A stretch of 64,000 nt of DNA from Cryptomeria japonica (GCF_030272615.1 NC_081411.1:160748971-160812970); one strand, 5' to 3'; positions 46,201 to 57,898 are shown, counted from the stretch's first letter. Program-made: numbers and translations. The notes: generated by a model not told the origin, from the sequence alone.

Positions 46201-46330
46201 AATTAGGCTTTCTGGTTTAGTTTCAGTCGTCGTATATATATATATATTCTAAAACAATATAAACAAATGCAGAAGAATCTATACAAACTACTTGTGAGAA
46301 ACTTCTCGTTGGAACTACTTCTTACCTACC
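46200..46330 (+). repeat. Copy of sequence found upstream of the DUF247 gene
   Basis: TTCTAAAACAATATAAAC, ATGCAGAAGAATCTATACAA and ACTTGTGAGAAACTTCT occur here in the same order as related words at about 54490-54550, beside the DUF247 relic. Identity is moderate, so the duplication is old or the families differ. Confidence 0.55.
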
Positions 46331-46485
46331 TTTTCATCCAGTCAAAGAAAACCATACATTGTAGGGTTTTGAATTACCTATTAAATCCTAATGTGTAAGC
46401 GATTTTAGTTGTCCTATCTTCTTGCAGTTTCAATGAAGTTTCTTACCATAGCTACTTCCCTGCATCATCTTCAAGAGATGTGAAA

Positions 46486-48128
46486 TGTTAAGAAATTAAA
46501 TTTTACATTTAATAATCTATTTGTTAAGTTAATTAGTTGGCTGGCAAGTTATTTTCAAAACCCAAAAATAACGGTTTCACAAGATTAATACACTAGATAT
46601 AATAATGCAATAGCATGATTAGAATAAAATTTCTATTATTTTTAGAAGTGGGGTGTCTGTTTAACTTTGGTATCAGGACTAAAAGGGACCTAGCAGAGAC
46701 TCTAGAGGAGAAGTGCAGGTGGGTGGAGGCAGTGTAGTGGTTCAATCTGGATGAGAAGCGTCGTTGGAGGAAGATGTTGTCAAAAGGTTGCAGAATATGG
46801 CTTTACATCTGCTATTTGCATTTACTTGAGATCTTTCCCATAGCCTCCATCCGTTGTAGTCCATGATACTATGCTTGCCAGGTTATTAGCTGTACTTGTG
46901 TTGCCTATGAAGATTGCATATGATAAGAAAAGACAACAACATAAGAGGGCAGTATAAAACTAGCTATTGGGATGAATAATGCCTTGCTGGCCATGAATGG
47001 TGGTGTCGGGAATTTGAAAGTCAGTTCTTTTTAGAGTAAAACGTTGCTGGGCGTTTGATATTTATTTATTGGGCATTTCATATATATTTTTTGGTGATGT
47101 ATATGGAGGTTCTCCCTATTTTTATGCTTTCGTAAAATTGTGAAGTTCATAAGGAATAAGGGAACATAAGGCGGTCAACGAAGGAATGAATGTAAATTTG
47201 TTATTATTTTTAAAGGATTCTAGTTTATTTGAAAGTTTATAATCGAAAAATGATGTTTTTGTATTTATGTTTTTTTTCTGTATTTTGATTGGCTACATTG
47301 AAAATAATTTGGTATAGATTATTTTTAAGATTCAATTTGGTGTAGATATAAATTTATAAGGAGTTGTACAAATATATTTGTAAAAGGTGTATTTTGAGTA
47401 GAATTTTGTATTTAGTCAATTTTATTTTTTATCATGGTCACACATTTAGTTTATTTTTGGGTTATTTGTGTTACACTCCACAAAGGTTTCAAGGCTCTTG
47501 TAGACTTATACGCTACATTTGATAGATACAATGTAAATATGAGACATTGGAGGCTAGAGGAAATGGAGGTAGGAGGTACGATGATTCATTGCATAAGAGA
47601 CATTTTGTAATCTCTAGTTCCTTTAAGAGAAAGAGGGGCCATGTAGTGATTTGTTGGCTTGTGGATAGTTGAATATGCAAACTTGGTGACTTATTTTTGT
47701 CTACAAATAGTTTAATGCATATAATGACTATGGAATTTTGAGTGTGATTTAATAATCAAAGTATTTGTGCAAACATGAGGAGTTTTGGTTGATGTTGGTG
47801 CAGAGTTGGGTAATCAGAACATTACATGAAGAGTATGGGTTGATGTTGATGAAAAGTTGGATAATAAAAAAATTTGCCTAGATAAAAGAAGTTTAGATTC
47901 ATGTTGATACAATTTTCTCTTGTTATTATTTTTTCATAATGTAAACCCTAGGGGGGTTATTAGGAAATTAAGGTTTACATTTAATAATCTAGTTATTAAG
48001 TTTGTTGGTTGGGAAGTTATTCCCATAATAGGAAAATATTAGCTTCATAAAGGCAATAAATTGAATGCAATAACTTAACGAAATGATTATAATGAAATTC
48101 CTCTTTTGATTTTGTTTGAAAAGTAAAT
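46486..48128 (+). mobile_element. Probable TRIM (terminal-repeat retrotransposon in miniature)
   Basis: Two diverged direct repeats of about 175 bp (46486-46665 and about 47955-48128) share AAATTAA, TTTACATTTAATAATCTA, GTTATTAAGTTT-like and GATTATAATGAAATT words. The left one is followed by TGGTATCAGGAC (46668-46679), matching 10 of 12 bases of the tRNA-Met primer site. The right one is preceded by CTAGGGGGGTT, a polypurine tract. The 1.27-kb interior has no open frame of note. The right end is approximate, and no target duplication could be confirmed. Confidence 0.55.
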
Positions 48129-48939
48129 CTTCTTTTTCTTTCTTTTTTTTTTTGTTGTTTGACTAACAAAAATATCAACCTAGACCAACCATTCTCTTCA
48201 CATGAATACATAGATATATATATCATAAAAGATAGCGAAAGTGTTGCATAATATCTTATGGAAAGAGGGAGAATTTTTTTCTAGAAGAACTTGACACTTA
48301 GTTAAATGTATTTAGAGTCATGTGTATAGTTTTAATGTTACCTTGATTGACCTCTCAATCTAGTTAGAGAAAAACAACTCGCATGATATTTATGATTGTC
48401 ACCCATTTACATGATCTTTGGCATTTAAGAAAGGGAAGGGTTATAAATAATTTCTTAAAATTGTAATTATAATTAGAAGGATGTAATAGATGAAAAAATA
48501 AATTAAACCTTCCATGTATTGCAACAAGTTGCAACATTTCCTAACATATTATAATATGAGGTTGCATACAAAGAGGATCTTTCACAATATCATACAAATT
48601 GGCTTACCACCTCTTTATTAAATCTTGGGCATCACGTGGGAAGAATAGGGATAAGTATTTATATTATTTAATAATTTACATTTTATGGAGCATTTTGTCA
48701 CACAAACAAAAGGTTTATTAAATGATATAGCTTTGTGATCTATGTCTAGAACTTTTTTTTTAATTAAAATAAGTGGGTTTTTTGCAGCATCCAGACCCGA
48801 CTAAAAAGGAAGATGGTTACCAAAGAAGTAACCAGATCAAGAACCAAGAAAGAATGGCAAAAAATAACCAAAAAAATTATTAGAGCTATGAGAAGACAAA
48901 AAGTAGACAAACATTTAAGAAATAATAGTAGATCTAATG
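48129..48939. other. AT-rich DNA; short basic ORF
   Basis: A plus-strand frame at 48813 encodes a Lys/Arg-rich stretch (TRSRTKKEWQKITKKIIRAM) and runs into the neighbouring LTR, so only about 42 codons belong to this DNA. Its family is not recognised; it may be the end of a decayed gag. Confidence 0.3.
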
Positions 48940-49098
48940 TGTTGCAAGTGTGGTTGTCATTGCACCAAAAGATTGACCTGTTAATGGCCGATACAACCAC
49001 TAGACTTATCGAATCCATAGGAGGTGGTTAAGCCATGTCACAAACCCGAGCATTGCACTGCACAACACAAGGAGACCAAGGGCACACTCCTTGCAACA
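48940..49098 (-). repeat. 3' LTR of the miniature element
   Basis: 159 bp, next to the polypurine tract. TTTT on the minus strand (48967-48970) could end a Pol III transcript. Confidence 0.9.
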
Positions 49099-49120
49099 AT
49101 CCCCCCTAGCACAAGCGAGG

Positions 49121-49181
49121 GCTTTGAACTTGTGACCAAGCTCTTATACCACTTGTTACAAGTGTGGTTGCCATTGCGCTA
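49121..49181 (-). promoter_or_regulatory. Candidate internal RNA polymerase III promoter (A and B boxes)
   Basis: A-box TAGCGCAATGG at 49171-49181 and B-box GTTCAAAGC at 49121-49129 on the minus strand each match the eukaryotic type 2 consensus at every fixed position. The 41-base gap lies in the usual range. The pair spans the LTR end, the primer site and the interior, so the promoter exists only in the assembled element. Confidence 0.5.
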
Positions 49182-49312
49182 AAAGATCGACCTCTTAATA
49201 CCTGATACAACCACTAGACTTATAAAATTCACAGCAAGTTGTTAAGTCATGTCACAAACCCAAGCATTGCGTTGCATAGCACAAGAAGACCAAGGGTATG
49301 CACCATGCAACA
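49154..49312 (-). repeat. 5' LTR of the miniature element
   Basis: 159 bp, next to the primer site. It carries the A-box-like word and, just upstream of it, a TTTT run. Confidence 0.9.
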
Positions 49313-49399
49313 TAATGATTACTAAAAATTAGAGTTGGGACCCAGTACCAACTCTAGTAGGGTAATTTGTGTATTAGGAGCATTAAGATACTAGCATTT

Positions 49400-50620
49400 T
49401 TCTTATAATGAACATTTTTGCAAGAGGCACCCTCCTTATTAATATAACATTTTAAAGTGGGGGAGGAGGTACCTTTCAAAACAATAGATGAACGATGTAG
49501 CTAGGGAATGAGAAATGCAGAGAGAATCATGTGGTCTAGAGAAAGAGAATTAAGAACCATACTGAATCTATAACAAAGGGAGCAACAATTGCCAGATATT
49601 GAGCTACTAAGCTATCTCATTGAGCAGGAGAATAAGGCACTTAATCAGTTGAGAAAATTAAGTCATCATCCAAAGAAAGAGGAAAGATGGTGACATGTGT
49701 CCAATTATCATCACCTTTCACTAGGTGGTGGAAAATTATGGACAAGACCAATGAGGACAAGAAGAAGCCAAATGCACTACAGCAAGACAACACCTACAAT
49801 GGAATGGGATACCCTCATAGTCAAGTATCTGGGTCCAAGGTTGCTCTCCTACCTTAAGAATTATCTCAGTAGGTAATAGCTTCAAAAGACCAATGTTCAC
49901 CAGGATCTAAGAATAGGAGGTGCGGGAGAAGTTGCTAGTGTTAAGGCAAAATTTGAGGAATCTACCTATCATATTGCTAATAGCCTCATAGGAAGAGTTT
50001 CACCAAGAAAGTAGAGGGAGGTAGGGTAATCTTACCCAATCTAGGGGGTAGCAGGATATTCATTTAGGGGGCTGAAGAAGGGCAATTAGGGACAAAGGAA
50101 TAGAGGGTGAGGGCCTCATTTCCATTAATCCACAGACAAGATAGCATTACAATCTTTTGTGGAGTCAAAAAAATAACAAAATAGCCACAAGCATAGGGCT
50201 AAATCTTAGCCTAACCAATATTCATAGGCTTTTGTATCTCTAAAATCTACATATGCAGAACTAGTAGTGAGGGCCACAAGTGATTCTACTTACATATCAA
50301 TCTCTTCTTCTCGAAGTAGGAGACGCAATTTAGTACCTCTTGATACACTGCCACATTTGGACTAGAGGAAGCATGGAGGAATCACTTTTGTACCACAACA
50401 AAAGGTTCCTAGAAGGGTTTGCATAACAAGTTTGCAAAGGAGGCCTCGAGAAATGAGTTCATCATAGTCTTAGGAGTAGCAAATGATTTACAATCATCAA
50501 AAAGACATTTAAGATGGCCAAGGGTTGAAATAGAGCCAATGCTAAAGATGTCAACCATTAGGTTGCAGGTAAGGGAGTCATTAACACCAATCTGTAGAGA
50601 AAATGTCTAACTATTTGTTA
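49400..50620. other. Purine-rich, possibly decayed retroelement internal DNA
   Basis: Purine-biased on the plus strand, with fragments in all frames interrupted by stops. The composition resembles an old gag region, but no motif is secure. A 63-codon frame (50419-50610) is unassigned. Confidence 0.25.
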
Positions 50621-52940
50621 ACATATTTAATCTATTAAAATGATTTTTTAACATGTTTATTTCACTTATTTATATTATAAAATTGATTGAAAAGTAGGTA
50701 CCTCAAGAAAGATATTTCTTAGTATATTATATATATAGTCACACTAATTTAGCCCTAATCCTAATCTTGATAGAATTTAAACCCTAAATCTAATTGTACA
50801 TCAATTCTACTTGTATTCCATATGTTCAAGAAAATTATTTTATGATCTTCTAAATTCTACTTTCTGAATCTCTAAATTGACATTTATTTGGTTGTGTTTT
50901 CTTTTAGGATAATTCTTAAGGATAATAGTTTGTGGTTGTGAATTTGCATTATTCTATTTCAATGTGAATTGGATTTTTATTTTTTCTTAATAGATAAAGG
51001 GTTGTAGCTAAATAATTTTATTAATTTAATAAAAAATTATATGACCTAGTTTAAAGAAACATACCACAGAAAAGAACCAAAAAAAAAACCTTTGATTGTA
51101 ACTCGTGAAAAAAATGAAAGTTACAATAAATGACAAATTCCCAAATCATTACAAAAGGCATGATGGCCAATTAAAAGAAAAAAAAAAAACCTCAAAGTAC
51201 AAATACAATGGGCCCCGAGGAACCTTAATAATCTTAAAACGAGCCACGAAGAGACAGCTTGCATGAAATCCAACATAACCACACTCGAGGCCAAATATTC
51301 GACAATTCCAAATGTTAGACAATTATCTTACACAGATTCACTAAATCCAATATCTGACAGAGAGAATGGATAAAAGGGAGCAGAAATAGCGAAGAAAAGG
51401 AACTCACAAATACCTGTCCACATATACCTGTCCACATATGCGGCCATATCAGAGCGGAGCTATTAAACTACCAAAATTGTTTGAATCAAACAGCCCCGAA
51501 GGCTAATTAAAACCAAAAGAAATTTAGAGAGCTATGGGCCACCGAGATTACTAAAAAGTCATGTCTACCTACCTTGATATAGAAATCTAAACATATGATA
51601 CCACAAAGGAAGATAATAGCAGGCTATGAGAAGCTTCAGAAAAAACCGTCAACGTAGAAACTTCATAAAGCAAGGAAACCAAGCAATTGGAGAACCAAAC
51701 CATGGCAACCACATAGAGCATTCCCATAATGTATTCATGAGATTTGAAAGATATAAACCGTTAGCTAACTAAGAGATAAATTATCCAGGAATCAGTGTTT
51801 CCGTCTATATCGAGATTATTTAAAGAAGGCCAAAAGCGAACAAGTCTTGACACCAAAAATTAGAAACTAACTTCCAACCACAACTACATGCTTCTCAAAA
51901 CTATACTGGGAAAGCAAAATAGCCCCAAGCCATAGCTTTAAAATCATGAAAGACATAGGAGCCAAAAAGATCGAGTCTTAACCACAGTGATCAAGAGAAA
52001 ACTATCAAACATTTATACAAGCTTATCAAAATAAGAGAAAACCGAAAATACTAAAATAAGTGCTGCTACCACACCAGAGACAACATTATTTAGTAGGCTC
52101 AAGTTTGTTAACTCCCTCAACACCTACTTTTACTCTTCTATTTTTCTTTTTTTTCTTTTTCCTTCTATAACATATTTATTATTATTATATATTATGGATA
52201 CACGCACTCACAAACACATACATATTATCGATATCTATCTTAATAGTAGGATAGCTCAAGGAAGTCAAACCCTAGAATATGGTTATTGACACTAATCCAA
52301 CATGGTCTATGGATTAATTATCTTTGAGTGGTTTTCTATACAATATCTAAAAGATGTAGAAATAAATAATCAAAACTCACTCCAAGCCATAGTGATTGAA
52401 TATAGATCCTTGTTGCGGCACAAATATTAGCAAGATGCTTACAATTAAATAATCCTTCTATTTCTAGTTTGACCTTTAAGAATATTAAAGTAGGATTAAT
52501 TGACATTAAAATCACTCTCATGAGAGTATTGGTAACTCAATATTATAACTTTTCTTGTTGTACTTGCAAGACCATTTAATATTTTCATATTAACATTTCA
52601 TCAAGAGAGTATTATTCTGGTTAGCCCCCAAAAAAACACACTTTTCTCATCATTGAAACCAAAATCAATTACTATAGCACTTTTAATTTGATTGTCAAAT
52701 GTAATTATCATGATCAAAATTAGTAAAACCATAAATATAATATGAAATCTTCAAACATTCAAAATCATTAACTACAATTAATAATACAATTGAGATCTTA
52801 ATCTAGATTACATGGAAACATCAAACCTTAAGAAAGAAAGAAAAATATAAATTTTATAAAGATGTAGCATAAAAACAGTAAATCTATTCAAAGATATTAC
52901 ATATTGCAAAATAACAGATATAAAGAAAATTCAGCATTTA
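50621..52940. other. AT-rich DNA without recognised genes
   Basis: Contains a tandem ACCTGTCCACATAT duplication (about 51412-51440) and a 37-base perfect copy (52050-52086) of part of the DUF247 relic. Otherwise featureless. Confidence 0.35.
52050..52086. repeat. 37-bp perfect duplicate of part of the DUF247 relic
   Basis: Identical to 53536-53572, which encodes part of the C-terminal membrane helix. It begins ACTAAAATAAGTGCTGCTAC. The flanks do not match. Confidence 0.9.
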
Positions 52941-52951
52941 ATGCACAGAAA

Positions 52952-53230
52952 TGGAGAATTTAAGTCATAAATCCTTCCCATAACCAATAACATGGACGTC
53001 CTCATTTCTCACCAAGGATTAAGCCAGCATTAATACACCCAAAAGGAAAATTTAATACATAATTCTCGCCCATAACCAGTTAAAGTGGGAATGGAAACAA
53101 ACGTTTTCATTTCTCATCAGGGAATAAACCAATTATGAAATGCGAAAGGAAAATTTAAGTCATAATTCTCGCTCATAACGAATTGCATGGAAAGGGGAAT
53201 ATAAACGGGCGTTTTCATTCCTCACCAAGG
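52952..53230. repeat. Three-copy minisatellite, unit about 93-102 bp
   Basis: GGAGAATTTAAGTCATAA (52952), GGAAAATTTAATACATAA (53045) and GGAAAATTTAAGTCATAA (53147) start units sharing CCATAACCA and TTTCATTTCTCACCAAGGA. The array lies about 270 bases beyond the stop of the DUF247 relic. Confidence 0.8.
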
Positions 53231-53495
53231 AATGCATTCCAAAAACAAAATGACATGGCTGGAAATCAAATGAAATGAAGAAACATAAGATCAGTATTGT
53301 GCATTGATAAAATTACCGGTAAAACAAAGTTGAATTAGATTTGCCTATCGGTCAAATAAATAAATAACTGAAATCTCTTTGTTGCTAGTCAATTTTTAAT
53401 TTATAATCACAAAGATTGTGCGGCGCTACCCGTCTTCCTGAACACAAGTTTTGTAAAAATATAAATATTCAACCTGAAATCATACGCCTGTACCT

Positions 53496-54288
53496 TCACT
53501 TTTTCACTGCATAGACAGTTTGGACAGCAGTCATCACTAAAATAAGTGCTGCTACCACACCAGAGACAACATACCATGGTTTTGAACAGTTCTCCTTTTT
53601 GAACTCACTGACCCATCTCTTTAATCGGCTATTATAGTGCTTTCTAGCTTGTCTCATAGTAATTTCCAAGGACTCATATTTAGTCTCAGTAATTTTCTTG
53701 CAGATACAGTTATTAAACATAACAGCTATTTCTGCATCACTCCCCAATTTACTGCAAATGATTTTCTCTCTTTTACGTACGGCAACATCATTCTCAGAGT
53801 CAATTAAGTCATCCAACTTCCAAATGTCGCTTTGTACAGAAGAGTGGAAATCGTCATGGTGATCATAGTTTTGAAAACAAGAGTTAGTGGAATCTGTAGG
53901 ACTTGCGTCCATTCCCACACACGACCTGATGTACTGAAGAATAAAGCACGCATCCTTCACAAATATGTCCACAAAAGTTTGTCCACTGCACTCAATTGTT
54001 CTATCTTGATAGAAATCCCTAATTTCATTCCCCAACTTTTCAATCTTCTTATTAAGCTCTGTATTTAACTGCTGGGAGGTGAGGTTGATCCTGGACAAAG
54101 TTCTCTTAACTGCTTCCTTCTTATGTCCATCCATTACAGATAGGTTAATGTTGTGATGGTAAAGCCCCAACCCTACAGCCGATGGAATATAATTCGGATT
54201 CCTCTTTCAGTCCTTTTATGTTAACAGGCACCCTATAAATGCACAGCGTCTTTTTTAGAGGATATTGTTCACTAATGTTAATAACCAT
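53496..54288 (-). pseudogene. DUF247 family membrane protein gene, frameshifted and internally deleted
   Basis: From an ATG at 54288, one frame gives VINISEQ, KKTLCIYRVPVNIKGLKEE. After a one-base shift near 54195 the next reads NPNYIPSAVGLGLYHHNIN, VMDGHKKEAVKRTLSRI, FVDIFVKDACFILQYI, then KLDDLIDSENDVAV, ICSKLGSDAEIAVMFNNCIC, HYNSRLKRWVSEF. The C-terminal membrane helix is WYVVSGVVAALILVMTAVQ. This order is that of DUF247 (PF03140): IYRVP, YxPxxVSIGPYHH, central region, tail anchor. The family is normally 400-500 residues; here the segment with the conserved LENQIPFF motif is absent, leaving about 265. DUF247 proteins are plant-specific and include a grass self-incompatibility determinant. 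Frameshift and deletion indicate a pseudogene, though the 224-codon frame itself is open. Confidence 0.85.
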
Positions 54289-54771
54289 TTCAGAATTCTC
54301 CTGCTGCCTCTGTACCGAGCACGACAAGAAAATGTTAGATCCTGAGGAGTTCAGAGTTCAGAGGCATACAGTTTTGATGACTTATATAGAAAATGCAGGA
54401 TTTTAAATTTGAACAGTAACTTCAAAATTTTAATCAGATGGAAGCGTTGGCTTTCCGTTTCTAGCTTCAGTCATCATTTATATCTTCTAAAACGATAAAA
54501 GATGCAGTGCATAAGAATCAATACAACCAACTTGTGAGAAACTTCTTGCCGGACTGCAACTCGACACTTGCAACATGTAATAGGGTTTTCAGTTACTTGT
54601 TGAGGATTCAATTTGTTTCTACACCTGAAAAAGTTGAATCATGGCTCCTAGATAGACAAGAAGTTGAGGATAGCTCATCTAACTCTAAATCCTTAGAAGA
54701 GGAGCAAGAACCTTGAACTTTGTTTTTTAGGGTGTATACAAGGCATAGAAACCAATCTGAAGGGTATTCAT
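54289..54771. other. Upstream region of the DUF247 relic
   Basis: Probably promoter and leader DNA of the minus-strand gene. Part of it (about 54455-54600) resembles 46200-46390. A plus-strand frame at 54507-54716 has an acidic end but no family features. Confidence 0.4.
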
Positions 54772-55361
54772 TGTTGAACAAACCGGAATAGAGGGGGTGA
54801 ATCAGTATTCCCAAAACAAACTGCTTTGATAATCTGAAACTTAGCTTGATCTTAGATATTCTTAGCATGAAATGAAATATGTAATAGAAATGAAATTCAC
54901 AACATACACAATCATAAGAGAGACACTAGATTTTTATACATGGAAAACCCAAATGGGAAAAATCACAGAGGGTTAACTCTCAAGATATATAACTAGTTAT
55001 ATGGGATTACAAACGAGGTTCACTGCTGGAGGGCTCACTACCCAAATTGCAATGACTCACTACCGAAAAGACAAACTGCCAAGAAAATGAAGAAATGAAC
55101 TAAGAAAGTTGCATCTACATATGCATGGAATTAGTTCCTATTAAGCGAGCAGACAACACACCATTTTTTTGCAGTAGATCCAACTAAGAAACTCTACAAA
55201 TCACTTTGCTATCTGCCTACTCCAAAAAATTGTAAAACTAGATCTGTCCTTCTCCTTTACTCATTCAACATCAACTTTTTCTCTTTATCACTTACCTTAC
55301 TCTTCACTTACTTCATCGTAAACCATCCATCTCATACATATCATGCTTCAAGCATAATGTG

Positions 55362-55410
<49 letters not shown>
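54772..55410 (-). repeat. Copia LTR remnant or solo LTR (minus orientation)
   Basis: It starts TGTTGAACAAACCGG, close to the LTR start at 5650 (TGTTGAACATAAG), followed by GAGGGGGTGAATCAG. Near 54939-54963 it carries GGAAAACCC-aaat-GGGAAAAATC. No primer site lies to its left, so it is a 3' LTR or a solo LTR. Its right limit is not defined. Confidence 0.55.
55362..55408. repeat. (CT)n(CA)n compound microsatellite
   Basis: CTCTCTCTCTCTCT passes into more than 15 CA units. Confidence 0.95.
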
Positions 55411-56011
55411 CAATTCAACCTCAATAACATTTTCCCAAATGATATTTCAATGTTCAAATCATGCGCTACAGGCAATAGAGAAAAACACCAACATAATCTT
55501 TCAAGTTTAGTCTGATCTGGAAAGCCCACGTCCTCAAATTTCCACAATAACATGCTACCGGAGCACAAAGAACATGATCCAACTTTGCATTATGAGGTTT
55601 AAGACATGAACAACAAATCATTGAAAGGTTAACACTAGAAATAAAGAAAATGGAGCACATAGAGTTACTTATCCTTGCATAACCGAATACATTTTTGGAC
55701 CACAACATTTGGAGCATGACTTATGAAGCACCAAAACCATGAATACAACAATCTCAAGTGATTATAATAAGCATATCTAAATTGCACTACCATATATGTA
55801 TCAAGACACAAAAGAAAAGGACTACACCTCTGAAATAAGTCAATTACATACTGTTAGACTGCATGAACGACTAGAGCATGAAACCAATTACCACAACCAA
55901 CACCAAATCTCTCATATCAAGATAAATGTATCCTCATAGTGACAATATATATTTTTGGAGCAATCGAAAACTTTGCAATACATCAAAAACAACTAGGATT
56001 TGTAATGTGTA
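55411..56011. other. No gene recognised
   Basis: May be the remaining U3 of the LTR to the left. No polypurine tract or partner copy was seen. Confidence 0.3.
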
Positions 56012-56110
56012 TCATGCATACCTATCTTCCACTGTTCTGCAACTTACATACCTATCTTCCACTGATTTGCAACATATATACCTATCTTTCACTGATTTGC
56101 AACATATCGG
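56012..56110. repeat. Three tandem copies of a 30-bp unit
   Basis: CCTATCTTCCACTG or CCTATCTTTCACTG starts at 56021, 56051 and 56081, each followed by ATTTGCAAC or TTCTGCAAC. Confidence 0.9.
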
Positions 56111-57898
56111 GATCACTGGGTCTAAAATCAATACATGTATTTATAACATTTGTTTGATGGTTGGAGAGAATTTTTTATTTGAATAATAACATGGATGAAC
56201 CTAGATATGAAGAGGAGGCATTTGGCATTAATGATTTTAATCTTATAATAATGTTATTAATGAGGAAATGGTCAATTTGAAAAGAATGATACATGGGATC
56301 TAGTATTTTTACTTGAAGGATGAAAATATTTCTATTGTAAATGGGGGTGTTCAAGACAAAGATTGGTTCAAATAGATGTTTATGCATATGCTTTTGGATT
56401 GTTGAAATTTAATGTCAAATAGAGGTATTAAGAAGTATAGAGCATGATTGATTTCCAAAAGTTACTCTCAAACTAAGGGTATTGATCACAGTGAGATATT
56501 TTATCTCAAAGAAAAAATGACATCCATTAGATTTTTAATTTGTTGAAAATATGTTCTCTTGTTGTCATTGATGTCAAACTTCTTGATCCAGATTACCAAC
56601 TTGGTTACAATCTATGGTCCAAATGTGGTCTTCTATAATGTTGTTATAATGGAATAGTAGTGTAGTCATGCAAATATGTGGACTTTATTTGTGCTAGTTC
56701 TAGAAGGCTTTTAATTTTCTATCCTAAAGTTTCCAGAGATTGGGTGTTGGTTTATAGGATCCGCAATTGGTATTTAGACTATTGATAAGTTGAAGTTGAT
56801 CATGCAAGTACTGTACAGTCATCATGTTTTTGTTTTTATTTTTTTTGTTTTTTTTTAAATTCTAAAAATAACTAACTTTGAGTGTTGCCCTAAAAATTGT
56901 TTGTTATAAGAGGCTAGAATGTAAAAGGGCATAGTAATGGTGTTATACTAATTTACTGGATAATAAGAAAAAGATTGGATGACTATGTTTTGTGGATGTA
57001 GCCCATCTTGGGTGAACCATGTTAAATCTTTGTGTTATCTATGTTATGCATTTTTCTTCATCTTTTGTGTTTGTATATGCATATAATTGTTAATTTGTAT
57101 TTGCTCTGGATCTGCCTTAACCCTAACATAGACATGTGTGATTATTTTGATGTCAATGCACATTAAATTATTGCATTCCTATAATTGCTAGTATTTTGGT
57201 GATGTAGTTAAGTTATTCATTGTTATTGGTATTTGTTGATGCTATTTTAGATATCTACAAATACTCTTATTGGTTTCCATTGAAGATCGTGAAATATTGT
57301 GGCAGTGTGCATTAATAGTTTTATCTTTTGTACCTAACCTATACTATTTTGGTCTATGTAGTTGCATATAGATCTATGGAAAATGATTTATGATAGATTG
57401 TAAGGTGTTCTAACTTGGTGTGAATCCTCATAGGTTTGATTTTTCCTTCCAAATTTGCATTGGAGTTTGTTTGTATCTAATCATTTTGTGTTTACATGTT
57501 AGATCTAATTAGGTTGACCTAATTGGCGTTCTTTAGGTTACACCTAGTATATAAAGGGTGGAATCATTATGGAGAGACAAAGATAAGGTTTGGATATCAA
57601 TGCAAAGTATATGTGTAGCTATAGTGCTCCATAAGTGTTTTGATTAATAAAAGTGGGATAGGCCCCTACCATTACATAACCGCAGAGTGAGACCTTTGCA
57701 CAACCAACAAAAAAACTCCCCACTAACACAACAAAAAAATCCAACAGGGCAACACCAAGAGCCAACAAAACAACTAGAAAATGAATAGAAACAAAAAGAG
57801 TAGAAGACACTAAAAAAACAAAACAACCACCCATTAAAGGCACAAAGTGATGGCCAACTAGATGGGGGAATTTATATCTTTCCATTCTTGGCATGAGT
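56111..57898. other. AT-rich DNA without recognised genes
   Basis: Frames at 57619-57894 (Phe/Val/Cys-rich, minus strand) are not family-like. No repeat structure is evident. Confidence 0.3.

Larger units (their letters stand above)
48940..49312 (-). mobile_element. Complete 373-bp miniature LTR retrotransposon with Pol III-type promoter boxes
   Basis: Two direct repeats of 159 bp each (48940-49098 and 49154-49312) begin TGTTGCA and end AACA or GCAACA on the minus strand, thus TG...CA. Between them are only 55 bases: a primer site TGGTATAAGAGC (49140-49151, 11 of 12 bases), a short spacer, and a polypurine tract AGGGGGGAT (49099-49107). The target duplication TAATG is perfect (48935-48939 and 49313-49317). 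The repeats differ at a noticeable minority of positions, so the insertion is old. On the minus strand TAGCGCAATGG (49171-49181) fits the A-box TRGYNNARNNG and GTTCAAAGC (49121-49129) fits the B-box GWTCRANNC, 41 bases apart. There is no coding capacity. Size places it with TRIM/SMART elements. Confidence 0.9.

Noticed and set aside
49100-49190. A tRNA gene or tRNA-derived SINE
   Set aside because: A and B boxes match, but there is no acceptor-stem pairing or cloverleaf, no poly(A)-type tail, and the boxes straddle an LTR/PBS junction fixed by the target duplication.
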